Source: Symsagittifera roscoffensis
Lineage: Eukaryota; Xenacoelomorpha; Acoela; Convolutidae
DNA length: 50,000 nucleotides
Reading direction: 5' to 3'
Assembly: GCF_963678635.1 (NCBI RefSeq)
Contig: NW_026971189.1
Coordinates: forward strand, 1-50,000
Part shown: positions 8,683 to 20,815 of the stretch, one piece after another
Numbering within the stretch: the first letter of the stretch is position 1
Layout of the letters: every line of letters starts with the position of its first letter
Notes under the pieces: model-generated
What the model saw: only the letters and a program-made list of their open reading frames with translations
The model's database searches: none
What the model was told of the DNA's origin: nothing
Made by a program: the position numbers and the translations under genes

Positions 8683-9307
8683 TCAGAATTTAAATTTCTT
8701 TTCCATTATAAATTTAACAAACAAAGTATTTGAATCAATCTCTAATTGACCATACCCACTCAAAATGATATCAAAAATTTTAGAATACTCGGCGGCATTA
8801 TCACCATTCAAGATATTAATGAAGCGTTCAATTGTTACATTAGTGATTAAATCAGTTTGAGTTTGAATGGATCGAGTTTGTGAAGCAAAGCAAACTTGTG
8901 GCAATCTTCTTCGTAGAGAAGCACCACCAATGTCAGTTGAGTTGTTAATAGAATTGTTGTAGTTGACAGCAATTTTCAATTTTTCCATCAGGGGTCCTGA
9001 TAGGTGAAGTTTACTACAACCCAATATTAGATGCTTGAAAGATGAGAGTAGACAAGGTACAACGAAAGTGGTTGAGGTCATCTTGTTCACTACGTCGACA
9101 CAATCCTTGGTTACTTCGATGAGAACTTGGATGTGGTGATGGTCATTGTCGAGCAATTGGGCGCAAGACTCGTTCTGAATTGAGTGGGTTGCAAATGCAA
9201 AATTTGTGTTTAGAGGGAGTTGTGAGGCGTCGGGTTCGTTGTTCAGAATAAAAATTTTAAAATTTTTTCGAAATTTTTTTTAAAAATTCAGGCGACTGCT
9301 CATACAT
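8683..9307 (-). pseudogene. Polinton hypothetical protein E (reverse strand)
   Basis: The main frame ends MEKKFKF at 8683. It has no ATG at its upstream limit, but open sequence in the same frame continues upstream through THSIQNESCAQLLDNDHHH and NTNFAFAT to about 9250. The nearest plausible start is ATG 9305-9307 (MYEQSPEFLKKISKKF) in another frame, so a frame change in the A/T run at about 9250-9275 is inferred. Predicted content is helical, with KDCVDVVNKM and RFINILNGDNAAEYSK. No family is recognised. Together with the gene at 9362-9796 it forms the only reverse-strand pair in the element's centre. Confidence 0.5.
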
Positions 9308-9361
9308 TGCTTCACCATTCTGCTGGTTAAATCAAATTATTCAAATGTTTTTTATTCTGTT

Positions 9362-9796
9362 TCAGGCAACTCTACCTATTTTATTATTCGAGTATTCATC
9401 ATCCCCATCGTTTTCATCGCCACTTTCAGCACATTCTTTTTCGGGACGGACTGATTGTTTTGTTGTGTATCGTCTTTTATGATGTTTATCATTTACAGCT
9501 GAGGAGAATGAGGAGGAGGAGGAAGAAGATGAAGTCTTTTCACCAGTTTGTTTTTTAACCAATTTTTTAATCTTTGAATAATTATCTGCCAAACAATCAA
9601 ATTCTCTTGTCGTTAAGGTCACTGCTTGATAACATTTAAATACACCATCTTCATTCTTTTTATATAACTTAACTGTGATATATGTACCCGTTTTGTCAAA
9701 AGTTTTTGTTCCAACCAGTACAATGCGTTTTTCTACCGAAGATATATCTTGAAAATCATCGTAAAAGTCTGTATCATGTTCTAGCGACGAGTACAT
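9362..9796 (-). CDS. Polinton hypothetical protein F, possible PC4-like domain
   Basis: About 144 residues from ATG 9794-9796 (MYSSLEHDTDFYDDFQD). The core reads GTYITVKLYKKNEDGVFK, then QAVTLTTREFDCLADNYSK and IKKLVKK. Two strands, a basic turn, and a helix with this spacing resemble the PC4/Sub1 single-strand DNA-binding fold. The tail has a nine-Ser run, then basic and acidic low-complexity segments. Frame upstream of the ATG (to 9832) is open but has no ATG. The spacing of 54 bp to the next reverse gene suggests shared expression. The function is inferred only from fold-like pattern. Confidence 0.5.
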   Translation of the reverse strand: MYSSLEHDTDFYDDFQDISSVEKRIVLVGTKTFDKTGTYITVKLYKKNEDGVFKCYQAVTLTTREFDCLADNYSKIKKLVKKQTGEKTSSSSSSSSFSSAVNDKHHKRRYTTKQSVRPEKECAESGDENDGDDEYSNNKIGRVA

Positions 9797-9978
9797 AGTG
9801 GTGGTGGTAACGGTAGTGACTTGTTGGTTCAACTGTTTTTGATAGCAAGAAATGAATAATGAATTGGATAGAAGATATACAAATATCTGTGGATTTACTT
9901 TTATGGCACCCCTTCAGCCTATAGCGGGAGAATTTAATTAGTTTTTGCAATTGGATTTGTATAAGATAAAAGCGTGTT

Positions 9979-10310
9979 TATTGCATCTGTCATTTCTGTC
10001 TGGAAAGCAATTGAATGGGTCATAAATCTCAGTTATTGTTACATTTCGGCATACATGTACACACTTTGAAGTGGAGACCTTTAAAGCCCCTCGTCCGGGG
10101 GACATAAAAAAACACTTCATGCACTCTATTTGAAGTAGAGATAGCAATAGCTTGCATCTGTCTGGCAAATTCCCGTTTTAGCTCATAAATCTCAACTTTT
10201 TTACCCTGGCGGCATGCATGTTATCTCTTTGAAGTGTAAAATTTCTGTCATTTTGTGCTTAGGGTATCATAAAAAGGCGCCATGCCGTTTCTTTGAAGTA
10301 TAGAATTTCA
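9979..10310. repeat. Diverged 163-bp tandem repeat in a Polinton spacer
   Basis: CATAAATCTCA recurs at about 10021 and 10184. The motif TTTGAAGTRKA recurs four times (near 10064, 10128, 10227 and 10290) in two pairs offset by 163 bp. Each pair is preceded by a GGCATRCATGT or CATAAAAA block. It lies in the divergent interval between the reverse gene start (9796) and the forward gene start (10499), so it may be promoter DNA. Confidence 0.6.
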
Positions 10311-10498
10311 AAGTGTTCACATTTCTACTTTAATTGCAAAAGCCCCGAAAGCATATTAAAATTTTACAAAACCCAATTTATGGTAATTGGCTAAAACTTA
10401 GACCACCAGCAAAAAAAACTAAAAGTGGAACGTCAAAATAAATCTACTCACTATTTTTATTCAATCTCTCAAAATCAAACAAAACAAAATTTTCAACG

Positions 10499-11166
10499 AT
10501 GGCAACTCCACTGCAAATTATTTCAATTAATTCTCTTGAAAGAGCTATATTGTACCAAACTTATACCAGAGATTCTATCGCAGTGGTTCAACAGGAACGG
10601 AAAATGCGTCATCGAAAAGCAAGTCCTTTGAACGATCTTGATCCAGGAAGCAGAGAATTCGATGAATGGGCCACTAAAAACCATTTGATGTTACCCAACT
10701 ATTTGCTAGATCCAAATGGTATCCTCATACAAAGCAGAAAACAGGTCTACGAGAGTTGTTGTGTGACTGAATCGTATCCTGCGCTGAAGCGCACAGATAT
10801 TCAAGACCCTACTTGCCTTGATCGTTCACCGAGAAAAATAATGTTTAACTACGATTGCCAATCGATCCCCTTTTACGAAAATCAAGAAGGATCCATTAGA
10901 GATTTAGCAGAGCGAGAAAGCTACTGGAGCCTTGAGTCGATTGAATCACCGATTCAACAGAGAAAAAAGATGAGGACCAGCAGACGCCGAAAACTCCAAT
11001 AAAACCGGATATTTTTTCAATCACTCAACAACAGCAGCAGCATACTTCTTCTGCTTCTTCTTCCGGCAGTCAAAGTCCCACTGCACCAAACTTAGTAGCT
11101 GAGACGCCGCCTATCAATGCTTGCTTTGCGCCGAAAAAACGCAAACTGCAATTTAGAGATATCTGA
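10499..11166 (+). pseudogene. Polinton hypothetical protein G, polyQ/Ser tail with NLS-like end
   Basis: ATG 10499 (MATPLQIISINSLERAILY) opens 167 codons. The frame changes at the A-run 10963-10968 and the coding pattern then continues to TGA 11164-11166. The second part contains five consecutive Gln, a Ser-rich run, TPPINACF and a final PKKRKLQFRDI, a classical nuclear-localisation pattern. The first part carries NDLDPGSREFDEWATKN. No family is recognised. Nuclear localisation would fit a replication or regulatory factor. It stands alone, well upstream of the polymerase gene. Confidence 0.5.
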
Positions 11167-12835
11167 AAACTCAAAAAAAACATTGTTTCCACCGAGAGTG
11201 CACCAGTTTGGGGGTTTTTTATTTAGTTTGATAAGTTTTTTTTATTCTTGTGGCTGAATCTTTGTTTACGTTTTGTTTATGATTTTTCTAATTTAAAGTT
11301 TGCTTTGTGATTTTCAATCAATAGAAAGGAATTAAAAACACAAGAAAAAATTAATAGAAAAAAAAATCAAAATAACTTTAAAAAGTCGACATAAACGTCT
11401 AAAAGTAAAAATTTTGATAAATTTCTCGTCAAATCCAACTAAATTATATCAATTTTTTTTAATGCTCATTTCGAAAAATCATAAAAAATAAACTGAATAC
11501 TCTTCCTAAGATTTTATCTAATGATGTTGAAACAAAAAACATAAAAATGTTTTTGTTATGTTTTTTCATAATAGTTTTCAAAATATGAATATTAACACAG
11601 AAAAAGATAAAGAGAGAGAAAGAGAGAGAACTGACGATGCATAAACCCCATTAATATCCCTTTTGGGATATAGTTTTTTCAAAAGAAAGCTATTTATGGA
11701 TGGGTCCAGCAATTCTGCCGGTTAATCAACCATAGTTACTTTTGGCTCTTTACACTCTCTATTTTTGTTTTTTCTCTCTCTCTCTCTAATATGTCTACAG
11801 TCTGGTGGGGTTAGCCAGGACTCTTAGGAGTAGACTTTAGAGAGTGTATGAGCCAGTATAAAGCATTATATATAATAAAATTATATGTCTATAACAGATT
11901 TCACGTTTAATAATACTCAATTTCAGGTTAAAATGGTTAAAAAATTCAAAATATGTTTTTTTTCTCAATTTTTCAACATGGGCTACAACCCTATCCAATG
12001 AATCACGACAAATTGATTGGACCAGGTTTCATTGGATTTGGAGACAAAAAGTTTTTTTTTGTAATTTTTGTTTTTTTTTCACTACAAGAATATGTACTAA
12101 AAATGAAACATCTCAAATTTTTGACCCAACATCACAGTGGGGCAAGCGTTTCAGAGGTTTCTAATGAATAGCAATGCCGGGTAGTTATTGCCTACTGCAC
12201 CAAACGGCCCTGCATCAATCTTTTGATGAACTATATGTGAAATTTATCACAGAATACTAATTTATTTGAGAAATGAACAAAATTCTCAACTACCCTTTAT
12301 CATTTTTGTCAGGTATGTTTTACTTGACTTGATTGGTGGGTCTTCCTTGCTTGACTTGATTGGTGGGTTACCATTTTGGTTGAAACAAAAAAACTTGGCA
12401 AAAAAATTCAAATGTATTTTCAATATTTAGTCAAGTTGACTAAACAGGGAAGTTGATAATAGCAGTGGGTGTTAACATTCACACACTTTAGGTAAAAGAA
12501 ATAACATTCCCGGATTGATCCCTTCATGGAATTGTCAGCTACTCTAACCACAATATTTATACTGTTTAATACAGTTGAGTCATTTACCCAAAATCGAATT
12601 GACAGTCATTTCATAAAACCATATAAAGCCCCAAAACTACAACCACTTCAGAGCCACTGTTGATTTTATGCTTCACCCACGTAAGTGAGTTTAATTAATT
12701 GAGTCTTGATCCAAATTTTTTTTTTGAAAAACTTTTCACTTCTCGCTTTTGCTTTGTCAAAATCAGCTTTGGTAAAACTTGAAAAATTTCTTGAAAAGAA
12801 TTCTTCTTTCCTGAACACTCAATCTTGAACCAACA
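11167..12835. other. Long Polinton spacer before the polymerase gene
   Basis: About 1.67 kb with no convincing gene. It holds a GA-rich run (about 11607-11632) and a complementary TC run (about 11773-11788) some 150 bp apart. A repeated CTTGACTTGATTGGTGGGT occurs at 12323-12341 and 12350-12368. A weak frame at 11953-12171 is T-run-rich and not credible. The 3' end probably holds the polymerase promoter. Confidence 0.5.
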
Positions 12836-15800
12836 ATGCCTAACTCAAGTGGATAACAGACACCAGTCATTTGTTTGACCTGCTCGAAAGTCTTTAGTTC
12901 ATCAAGGAACTTGAGACGACATGAACAAAATATCCATAAGATATTCGCAGCCCCACCGCCACCAACTAAATGTGACGAATGTCGAGAATCCTTCAGCTCG
13001 CTGGCGTAAGCTAGGGAGCATGTCGAGCTAGCTCACAACGTCTCAACTGATAGTATTTGTATCTACTATCATACAATCTTCCTCTCGGTTGAGAACTTCC
13101 GGCAACATATGTCGAAAAACCATCAACTACCCATTTGGACTCCCGGAAATGAGGTGGGAACATTAACTGCTCCAACTGAATCTGCGTTTAGGCGAAAGTT
13201 AAGACGTACGAGTTGAGCGTTAGGGAGGATGAATTGGATCTGATGAATGTAATCATGCGAAACAAAGAGGAAATTGATGCGTTGATAGACGAAAGAGTGC
13301 AGGAAGGACCCTGTAAATTTCAACTGCATGTGGACATGAGTATGATAAAGTTCTCGAGCGATACAAACGAAACTGGTGACGGGGAGTTACGCCACGAGAA
13401 GACAATGTTATATCTGAGTTCTAAGATGATCAATGTCTTCTTCAATGGAATCGAGAAAGAGACATATTTGAAATTGATTGAGCATATGGTCAATACCATC
13501 AACAAGTTCGCTTCTCACGGTAGCGGTTGGATTGTGGAGCGCATTGAAAAGCTGTCTGTAAGTTTTGCAGCATTTTCTCCTATCCGTGCTGGCTCATACC
13601 TTGACCTTCCCAATTCACTGAAACCGGTGAAACAGAGTTTCACCAACATTAAAACGAGAAACGATCAGAAGTGCTTTCTATACTGCTTTGTGGCCGCGTA
13701 CCATGATCGATATTCAGAAACCACAACTGCTCTTTATCCTGCTGCCCAAAGCTACCAACATCGAAACAAACTGAAAAATTACAAGCTCTCCCAAGAACAT
13801 GTTGTGAAAATTGAAGGCTGGTACGAGATGCCAATGGGACTATATGATATTGACCGATTTGAACAACTTAACAACTGTCAAGTCAATGTATTCCGGTGAG
13901 CATTGATTTTTTTTGACAAAACATTTGTTTAATCATGTGTAACACATTACGTTCATCCAGCAACCCAAGCACTCAATTGTTTGTTTTCATTAAGTACGAA
14001 GAAGGTGAATTGCTACCTTTGAGAGTGTCCAGCAAATACTCAAGTGATCTATGTATTGACCTACTACTACTCAGCAACGGACAAACTCATCACTATGTGC
14101 TGATCACTGATTTGATGAGGGTTGTGGAATATGTGCGTGGAAAACTACACCAAGACCGAAACCAAATTTGCCGCAAATGCTTCCATACATGTTCATCCAT
14201 CGATACACTACAAAGGCACCAGGAAATGTGCTACCAAGACGAGTGAGTGGTAATCACTATGCCAAAACCGGGAAAGGACACTCATCGTTTCAAACATTTA
14301 ACTGCCCGCTGGTTTGTACCGAGAGTTATTTACTTTGACCTCGAATTGCTACTACTACCCGTATACGGACCGCAACCCGACCCCGAAAAATCTAGCACCC
14401 AAACACTAGAGATTCATCAGCCAGGCGGTTACGCTCTGGCCGTTGTTGAATTTGGGAAGCGCGAAGTTTTAAAGTTTGAACTGAAGAGAGGAGAAAAGGT
14501 TATGAAGGAATTGATCGCCTCGCTCGATTCTTCGGCGAAACAAATATACTTCGAAAAACGAAAGTATTACACGTTCACTGGCACACCAAGTTGCACGCGT
14601 GAAGAAGCGCCTACTTGTTGGATATGTGACACAGAATTTGCTGACAATGACCGCATTGTACTTGATCACTGTCACTATACCAACAAGTTCTTGGGGTGGG
14701 CGCATAACGAATGCAATATCAATCGAAAAACAGCAAACTATATACCCGTAATAGCGCATAACTTGTCAAACTATGATCTGCATTTCATTATAAAAGCGCT
14801 CTCAAACATTATTCCCGAAAACAGTTACTCAGTGATCCCTTCCACTGAGGAGAAGTATGTATCACTCACTATGTCGGTCTATATCAAATCATACACCGAT
14901 AAAAACGAAAAACTCAAAAAAGGGTATGAAAATCTACGTTTCATAGACTCCTATAAATTCATGCTGTCTCCCCTATCAAAAAAAGTCGAATACTTGCCGG
15001 AAGAAAAGTTTTTTCTTCTGGAAAATTATTTTGAAGAACTTGGTTACTCAGCAGAACGGATAGCATTGCTAAAACAAAAACGTTTCTACCCGTATTCATA
15101 CTTTAGCAGTTTTGAAAAATTTCGTGAAACCCGACTGCCACTTAGAAAAATGTGGAGCAACACTTCACAGGGAGGGGAAATAAGTGTTTCGAAAAATCAG
15201 TACAACCATGCCATTAAAGTTTTCGCCGAAATGAAATGCGCATCACTAGGCGAGTACCATGATGTATACCTAGCAACGGATGTACTACTACTCGCTTCAG
15301 TATTCGAAGCCTTTCGTGAAGTTTGTTACGAAACGTACGGATTAGATTGTGCATGCTACTTCACGGCTAGTAACCTCTAGGGCGATGCATTCTAAAAAGT
15401 CTGCAATGCAGACCTCAAGTTACTTACTGAAAGAGAGCATTTGAACATGGTTCAAAAAATGATACGGGGAGGGATGTCATCGATATATGCAGGCCGTTTT
15501 TTTAAAACCAACAACAAAAACCTCGAAGACTACAATCCTGAAGAGCGGTCTAGCTATCTATTGAATGTTGACGCTAACATTTTATACGGGAATATTATGA
15601 AACACTGTCCCCTTCCCATCAAAGATTTCTCAATAGTTGAGGAAAGTCTCGAATATATTTTGCAAACCGACGATAAATTTGAGTGGGGATACATTTTGGA
15701 AGTGGATCTCAGTATACCTGAAGAACTTCACGATTACTTTGCAGACTACCCGCTAGCCCCCTCACGTGAAGTTATAGGTACGGATGAACTAAGTAACGAG

Positions 15801-16568
15801 CAAATACAGATGTTAGGGGAGATGGGGGTCACGTCGCTACCAAAGGTTCCAAAACTGGTTCAAACATTAGATCCAAAGGAAGGCTACGTTCTGCACTACC
15901 TTACATTAAAAACTCTACATAGAACTAGGCTTAAGAGTTACCAAAGTGATTAAGGTCTTAAAATTTCGTCAAGGTAGATGGATGGAGCCCTTTGTCGATT
16001 TAAACACACAATTGAGAATGTCAGCGCGCAACAAATTTGAAGAGAACTTTTACAAGCTCATCGTAAATTCAGCATTCAGTAAAACTATGGAATCAAAACT
16101 AGCAAAAAATTAGAAATTATTAGAAACGAAAGAGAATTGCTTCAGAAAACAGCTTTGAGCACGATGAAAAGCTTCCAGATAATCGACGAGGAAGTTTCTA
16201 CTGTTTGTTTTGCTGTAACGAGTATTTTGTAGGACAAACCCATGATAATTGGTGCAAGTATTTTGGATTTGTCGCTAAGATTCATGTTTTACTTTCGTTA
16301 TCGGCAAATGAAAGCAGGCATGAACCTTGAACTGCTATACAGTGACACAGATTTGTTTATTTATGCGATAAAAATCGAAGACGTATACATAGATCTGCAA
16401 AAACTGACCGATAGTTTCGATTTTTCCAACTACCCAAGCGATCACTTCTTATTCAGCAATGTGAATAAGAAGGTTGTATTGAAATTTAAGGACGAGGCGG
16501 CGGATAAAAAAAAATCATTGCAGAATTCATCGCGTTGAAATCGAAGCTCTACTCGTTGAAATATGCAG
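12836..16568 (+). pseudogene. Protein-primed DNA polymerase B, copy 1 (3'-truncated)
   Basis: ATG 12836 precedes a C2H2 finger (12872-12937, CLTC...HEQNIH), a second finger at 12971-13036 containing an in-frame TAA, and a degenerate third. The exonuclease domain shows IYFDLE (Asp codon 14337) and HNLSNYDLHF; between them lies a Cys/His cluster around CWICDTEF. Polymerase motifs: A as DANILYG (Asp codon 15570), B as KLIVNSAFSKTMES, C as YSDTD (16338). Breaks: TAA 12854 and 13007, a frame change near 13200, TGA 14244, TAG 15378, TAA 15393, frame changes near 15925 and 16110, TAG 16230, and a frame change at the A-run near 16510. A 65-bp intron sits at 13896-13960. The C-terminal exon is absent, cut off by the duplication. 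Confidence 0.92.
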
Positions 16569-16699
16569 GTTAGTATTGAAAAAAAGCACCTCTCCAAGTC
16601 CCCTCCATTTCTTTACATTAAGGGTTCCCTCCATTGGGGTTTTGGATATTGTTGGGACCAAATTAATAACTTTTTTTGATCACTGTCATTTTAATTAGA
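12931..16699 (+). repeat. Tandem duplication of polymerase DNA, unit 1
   Basis: 3,769 bp matching 16707-20475 at a constant offset of 3,776. I saw only four substitutions (13030, 15580, 15848 and 16682). Seven extra bases, TCCATTA (16700-16706), separate the units. The left breakpoint is inside the first zinc finger, the right one inside an intron. It is either a very recent duplication or an assembly duplication. Confidence 0.95.
13896..13960 (+). other. 65-bp spliceosomal intron in polymerase copy 1
   Basis: GTGAGC at 13896 and CATCCAG ending at 13960. The coding pattern is closed within it but passes from CQVNVFR before it to NPSTQLFVFIKY after it in phase, so it behaves as a GT-AG intron, not a break. 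The copy-2 equivalent is 17672-17736. Confidence 0.75.
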
Positions 16700-16706
16700 T
16701 CCATTA

Positions 16707-19700
16707 TATCCATAAGATATTCGCAGCCCCACCGCCACCAACTAAATGTGACGAATGTCGAGAATCCTTCAGCTCGCTGGCGTAAGCTAGGGAGCATGTC
16801 GAGCTGGCTCACAACGTCTCAACTGATAGTATTTGTATCTACTATCATACAATCTTCCTCTCGGTTGAGAACTTCCGGCAACATATGTCGAAAAACCATC
16901 AACTACCCATTTGGACTCCCGGAAATGAGGTGGGAACATTAACTGCTCCAACTGAATCTGCGTTTAGGCGAAAGTTAAGACGTACGAGTTGAGCGTTAGG
17001 GAGGATGAATTGGATCTGATGAATGTAATCATGCGAAACAAAGAGGAAATTGATGCGTTGATAGACGAAAGAGTGCAGGAAGGACCCTGTAAATTTCAAC
17101 TGCATGTGGACATGAGTATGATAAAGTTCTCGAGCGATACAAACGAAACTGGTGACGGGGAGTTACGCCACGAGAAGACAATGTTATATCTGAGTTCTAA
17201 GATGATCAATGTCTTCTTCAATGGAATCGAGAAAGAGACATATTTGAAATTGATTGAGCATATGGTCAATACCATCAACAAGTTCGCTTCTCACGGTAGC
17301 GGTTGGATTGTGGAGCGCATTGAAAAGCTGTCTGTAAGTTTTGCAGCATTTTCTCCTATCCGTGCTGGCTCATACCTTGACCTTCCCAATTCACTGAAAC
17401 CGGTGAAACAGAGTTTCACCAACATTAAAACGAGAAACGATCAGAAGTGCTTTCTATACTGCTTTGTGGCCGCGTACCATGATCGATATTCAGAAACCAC
17501 AACTGCTCTTTATCCTGCTGCCCAAAGCTACCAACATCGAAACAAACTGAAAAATTACAAGCTCTCCCAAGAACATGTTGTGAAAATTGAAGGCTGGTAC
17601 GAGATGCCAATGGGACTATATGATATTGACCGATTTGAACAACTTAACAACTGTCAAGTCAATGTATTCCGGTGAGCATTGATTTTTTTTGACAAAACAT
17701 TTGTTTAATCATGTGTAACACATTACGTTCATCCAGCAACCCAAGCACTCAATTGTTTGTTTTCATTAAGTACGAAGAAGGTGAATTGCTACCTTTGAGA
17801 GTGTCCAGCAAATACTCAAGTGATCTATGTATTGACCTACTACTACTCAGCAACGGACAAACTCATCACTATGTGCTGATCACTGATTTGATGAGGGTTG
17901 TGGAATATGTGCGTGGAAAACTACACCAAGACCGAAACCAAATTTGCCGCAAATGCTTCCATACATGTTCATCCATCGATACACTACAAAGGCACCAGGA
18001 AATGTGCTACCAAGACGAGTGAGTGGTAATCACTATGCCAAAACCGGGAAAGGACACTCATCGTTTCAAACATTTAACTGCCCGCTGGTTTGTACCGAGA
18101 GTTATTTACTTTGACCTCGAATTGCTACTACTACCCGTATACGGACCGCAACCCGACCCCGAAAAATCTAGCACCCAAACACTAGAGATTCATCAGCCAG
18201 GCGGTTACGCTCTGGCCGTTGTTGAATTTGGGAAGCGCGAAGTTTTAAAGTTTGAACTGAAGAGAGGAGAAAAGGTTATGAAGGAATTGATCGCCTCGCT
18301 CGATTCTTCGGCGAAACAAATATACTTCGAAAAACGAAAGTATTACACGTTCACTGGCACACCAAGTTGCACGCGTGAAGAAGCGCCTACTTGTTGGATA
18401 TGTGACACAGAATTTGCTGACAATGACCGCATTGTACTTGATCACTGTCACTATACCAACAAGTTCTTGGGGTGGGCGCATAACGAATGCAATATCAATC
18501 GAAAAACAGCAAACTATATACCCGTAATAGCGCATAACTTGTCAAACTATGATCTGCATTTCATTATAAAAGCGCTCTCAAACATTATTCCCGAAAACAG
18601 TTACTCAGTGATCCCTTCCACTGAGGAGAAGTATGTATCACTCACTATGTCGGTCTATATCAAATCATACACCGATAAAAACGAAAAACTCAAAAAAGGG
18701 TATGAAAATCTACGTTTCATAGACTCCTATAAATTCATGCTGTCTCCCCTATCAAAAAAAGTCGAATACTTGCCGGAAGAAAAGTTTTTTCTTCTGGAAA
18801 ATTATTTTGAAGAACTTGGTTACTCAGCAGAACGGATAGCATTGCTAAAACAAAAACGTTTCTACCCGTATTCATACTTTAGCAGTTTTGAAAAATTTCG
18901 TGAAACCCGACTGCCACTTAGAAAAATGTGGAGCAACACTTCACAGGGAGGGGAAATAAGTGTTTCGAAAAATCAGTACAACCATGCCATTAAAGTTTTC
19001 GCCGAAATGAAATGCGCATCACTAGGCGAGTACCATGATGTATACCTAGCAACGGATGTACTACTACTCGCTTCAGTATTCGAAGCCTTTCGTGAAGTTT
19101 GTTACGAAACGTACGGATTAGATTGTGCATGCTACTTCACGGCTAGTAACCTCTAGGGCGATGCATTCTAAAAAGTCTGCAATGCAGACCTCAAGTTACT
19201 TACTGAAAGAGAGCATTTGAACATGGTTCAAAAAATGATACGGGGAGGGATGTCATCGATATATGCAGGCCGTTTTTTTAAAACCAACAACAAAAACCTC
19301 GAAGACTACAATCCTGAAGAGCGGTCTAGCTATCTATTGAATGTTGACGCTAACAATTTATACGGGAATATTATGAAACACTGTCCCCTTCCCATCAAAG
19401 ATTTCTCAATAGTTGAGGAAAGTCTCGAATATATTTTGCAAACCGACGATAAATTTGAGTGGGGATACATTTTGGAAGTGGATCTCAGTATACCTGAAGA
19501 ACTTCACGATTACTTTGCAGACTACCCGCTAGCCCCCTCACGTGAAGTTATAGGTACGGATGAACTAAGTAACGAGCAAATACAGATGTTAGGGGAGATG
19601 GGGGTCACGTCGCTACCAAAGGTACCAAAACTGGTTCAAACATTAGATCCAAAGGAAGGCTACGTTCTGCACTACCTTACATTAAAAACTCTACATAGAA

Positions 19701-20475
19701 CTAGGCTTAAGAGTTACCAAAGTGATTAAGGTCTTAAAATTTCGTCAAGGTAGATGGATGGAGCCCTTTGTCGATTTAAACACACAATTGAGAATGTCAG
19801 CGCGCAACAAATTTGAAGAGAACTTTTACAAGCTCATCGTAAATTCAGCATTCAGTAAAACTATGGAATCAAAACTAGCAAAAAATTAGAAATTATTAGA
19901 AACGAAAGAGAATTGCTTCAGAAAACAGCTTTGAGCACGATGAAAAGCTTCCAGATAATCGACGAGGAAGTTTCTACTGTTTGTTTTGCTGTAACGAGTA
20001 TTTTGTAGGACAAACCCATGATAATTGGTGCAAGTATTTTGGATTTGTCGCTAAGATTCATGTTTTACTTTCGTTATCGGCAAATGAAAGCAGGCATGAA
20101 CCTTGAACTGCTATACAGTGACACAGATTTGTTTATTTATGCGATAAAAATCGAAGACGTATACATAGATCTGCAAAAACTGACCGATAGTTTCGATTTT
20201 TCCAACTACCCAAGCGATCACTTCTTATTCAGCAATGTGAATAAGAAGGTTGTATTGAAATTTAAGGACGAGGCGGCGGATAAAAAAAAATCATTGCAGA
20301 ATTCATCGCGTTGAAATCGAAGCTCTACTCGTTGAAATATGCAGGTTAGTATTGAAAAAAAGCACCTCTCCAAGTCCCCTCCATTTCTTTACATTAAGGG
20401 TTCCCTCCATTGGGGTTTTGGATATTGTTGGGACCAAATTAATAACTTTTTTTGATCCCTGTCATTTTAATTAGA
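16707..20475 (+). repeat. Tandem duplication of polymerase DNA, unit 2
   Basis: Second unit of the pair described at 12931-16699. It continues without interruption into the rest of the intron and the C-terminal exon. It carries the same stops and frame changes as unit 1, so these pre-date the duplication. Confidence 0.95.
17672..17736 (+). other. 65-bp intron in polymerase copy 2
   Basis: Identical to 13896-13960: GTGAGC donor and CATCCAG acceptor, phase preserved. Confidence 0.75.
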
Positions 20476-20815
20476 CATAACTAGCCCTGAAAGGCTCTGA
20501 TTCTTCATTTAAAAACTTAAAATGAATACTCACCATAAACGTACTTTTGTAACTTTTGACGTGAACAAATTTAAAATTTTGACATGGAATGATTTTTTGA
20601 TAACTACACAATTTGGAATTTTTATGATTTGGAATGAATTAAGATATTTAAACTTTTTGGAATTGAAAAAAATGGAATGTTATTAGATATTGAGTCTTCA
20701 AAATATTCAGATTTGGGAACCGTTTTCGTTATTAATACTAGAACTGGGCTTGCAAATTTTTATGGGCTTACAAAGCTAAATTATGTTTATGGGCTAATCT
20801 TTGTTCTTCATTTAG
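20345..20815 (+). other. 471-bp intron before the polymerase C-terminal exon
   Basis: Donor GTTAGT follows a codon base in the KYA segment. The acceptor TTCATTTAG at 20807-20815 is preceded by a T-rich stretch, and the downstream frame is the conserved C-terminal region. The first 131 bases of this intron are inside the duplicated unit, so copy 1 keeps only the donor half (16569-16699). Confidence 0.65.

Noticed and set aside
11953-12171. 72-codon frame in the Polinton spacer
   Set aside because: Mostly Phe/Val from T-runs, with no motif, neighbour overlap or composition resembling the real Polinton genes.
16700-16706. Separate insertion site or target duplication at the polymerase duplication junction
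   Set aside because: Only seven filler bases, with no inverted ends; better explained by end-joining during tandem duplication.
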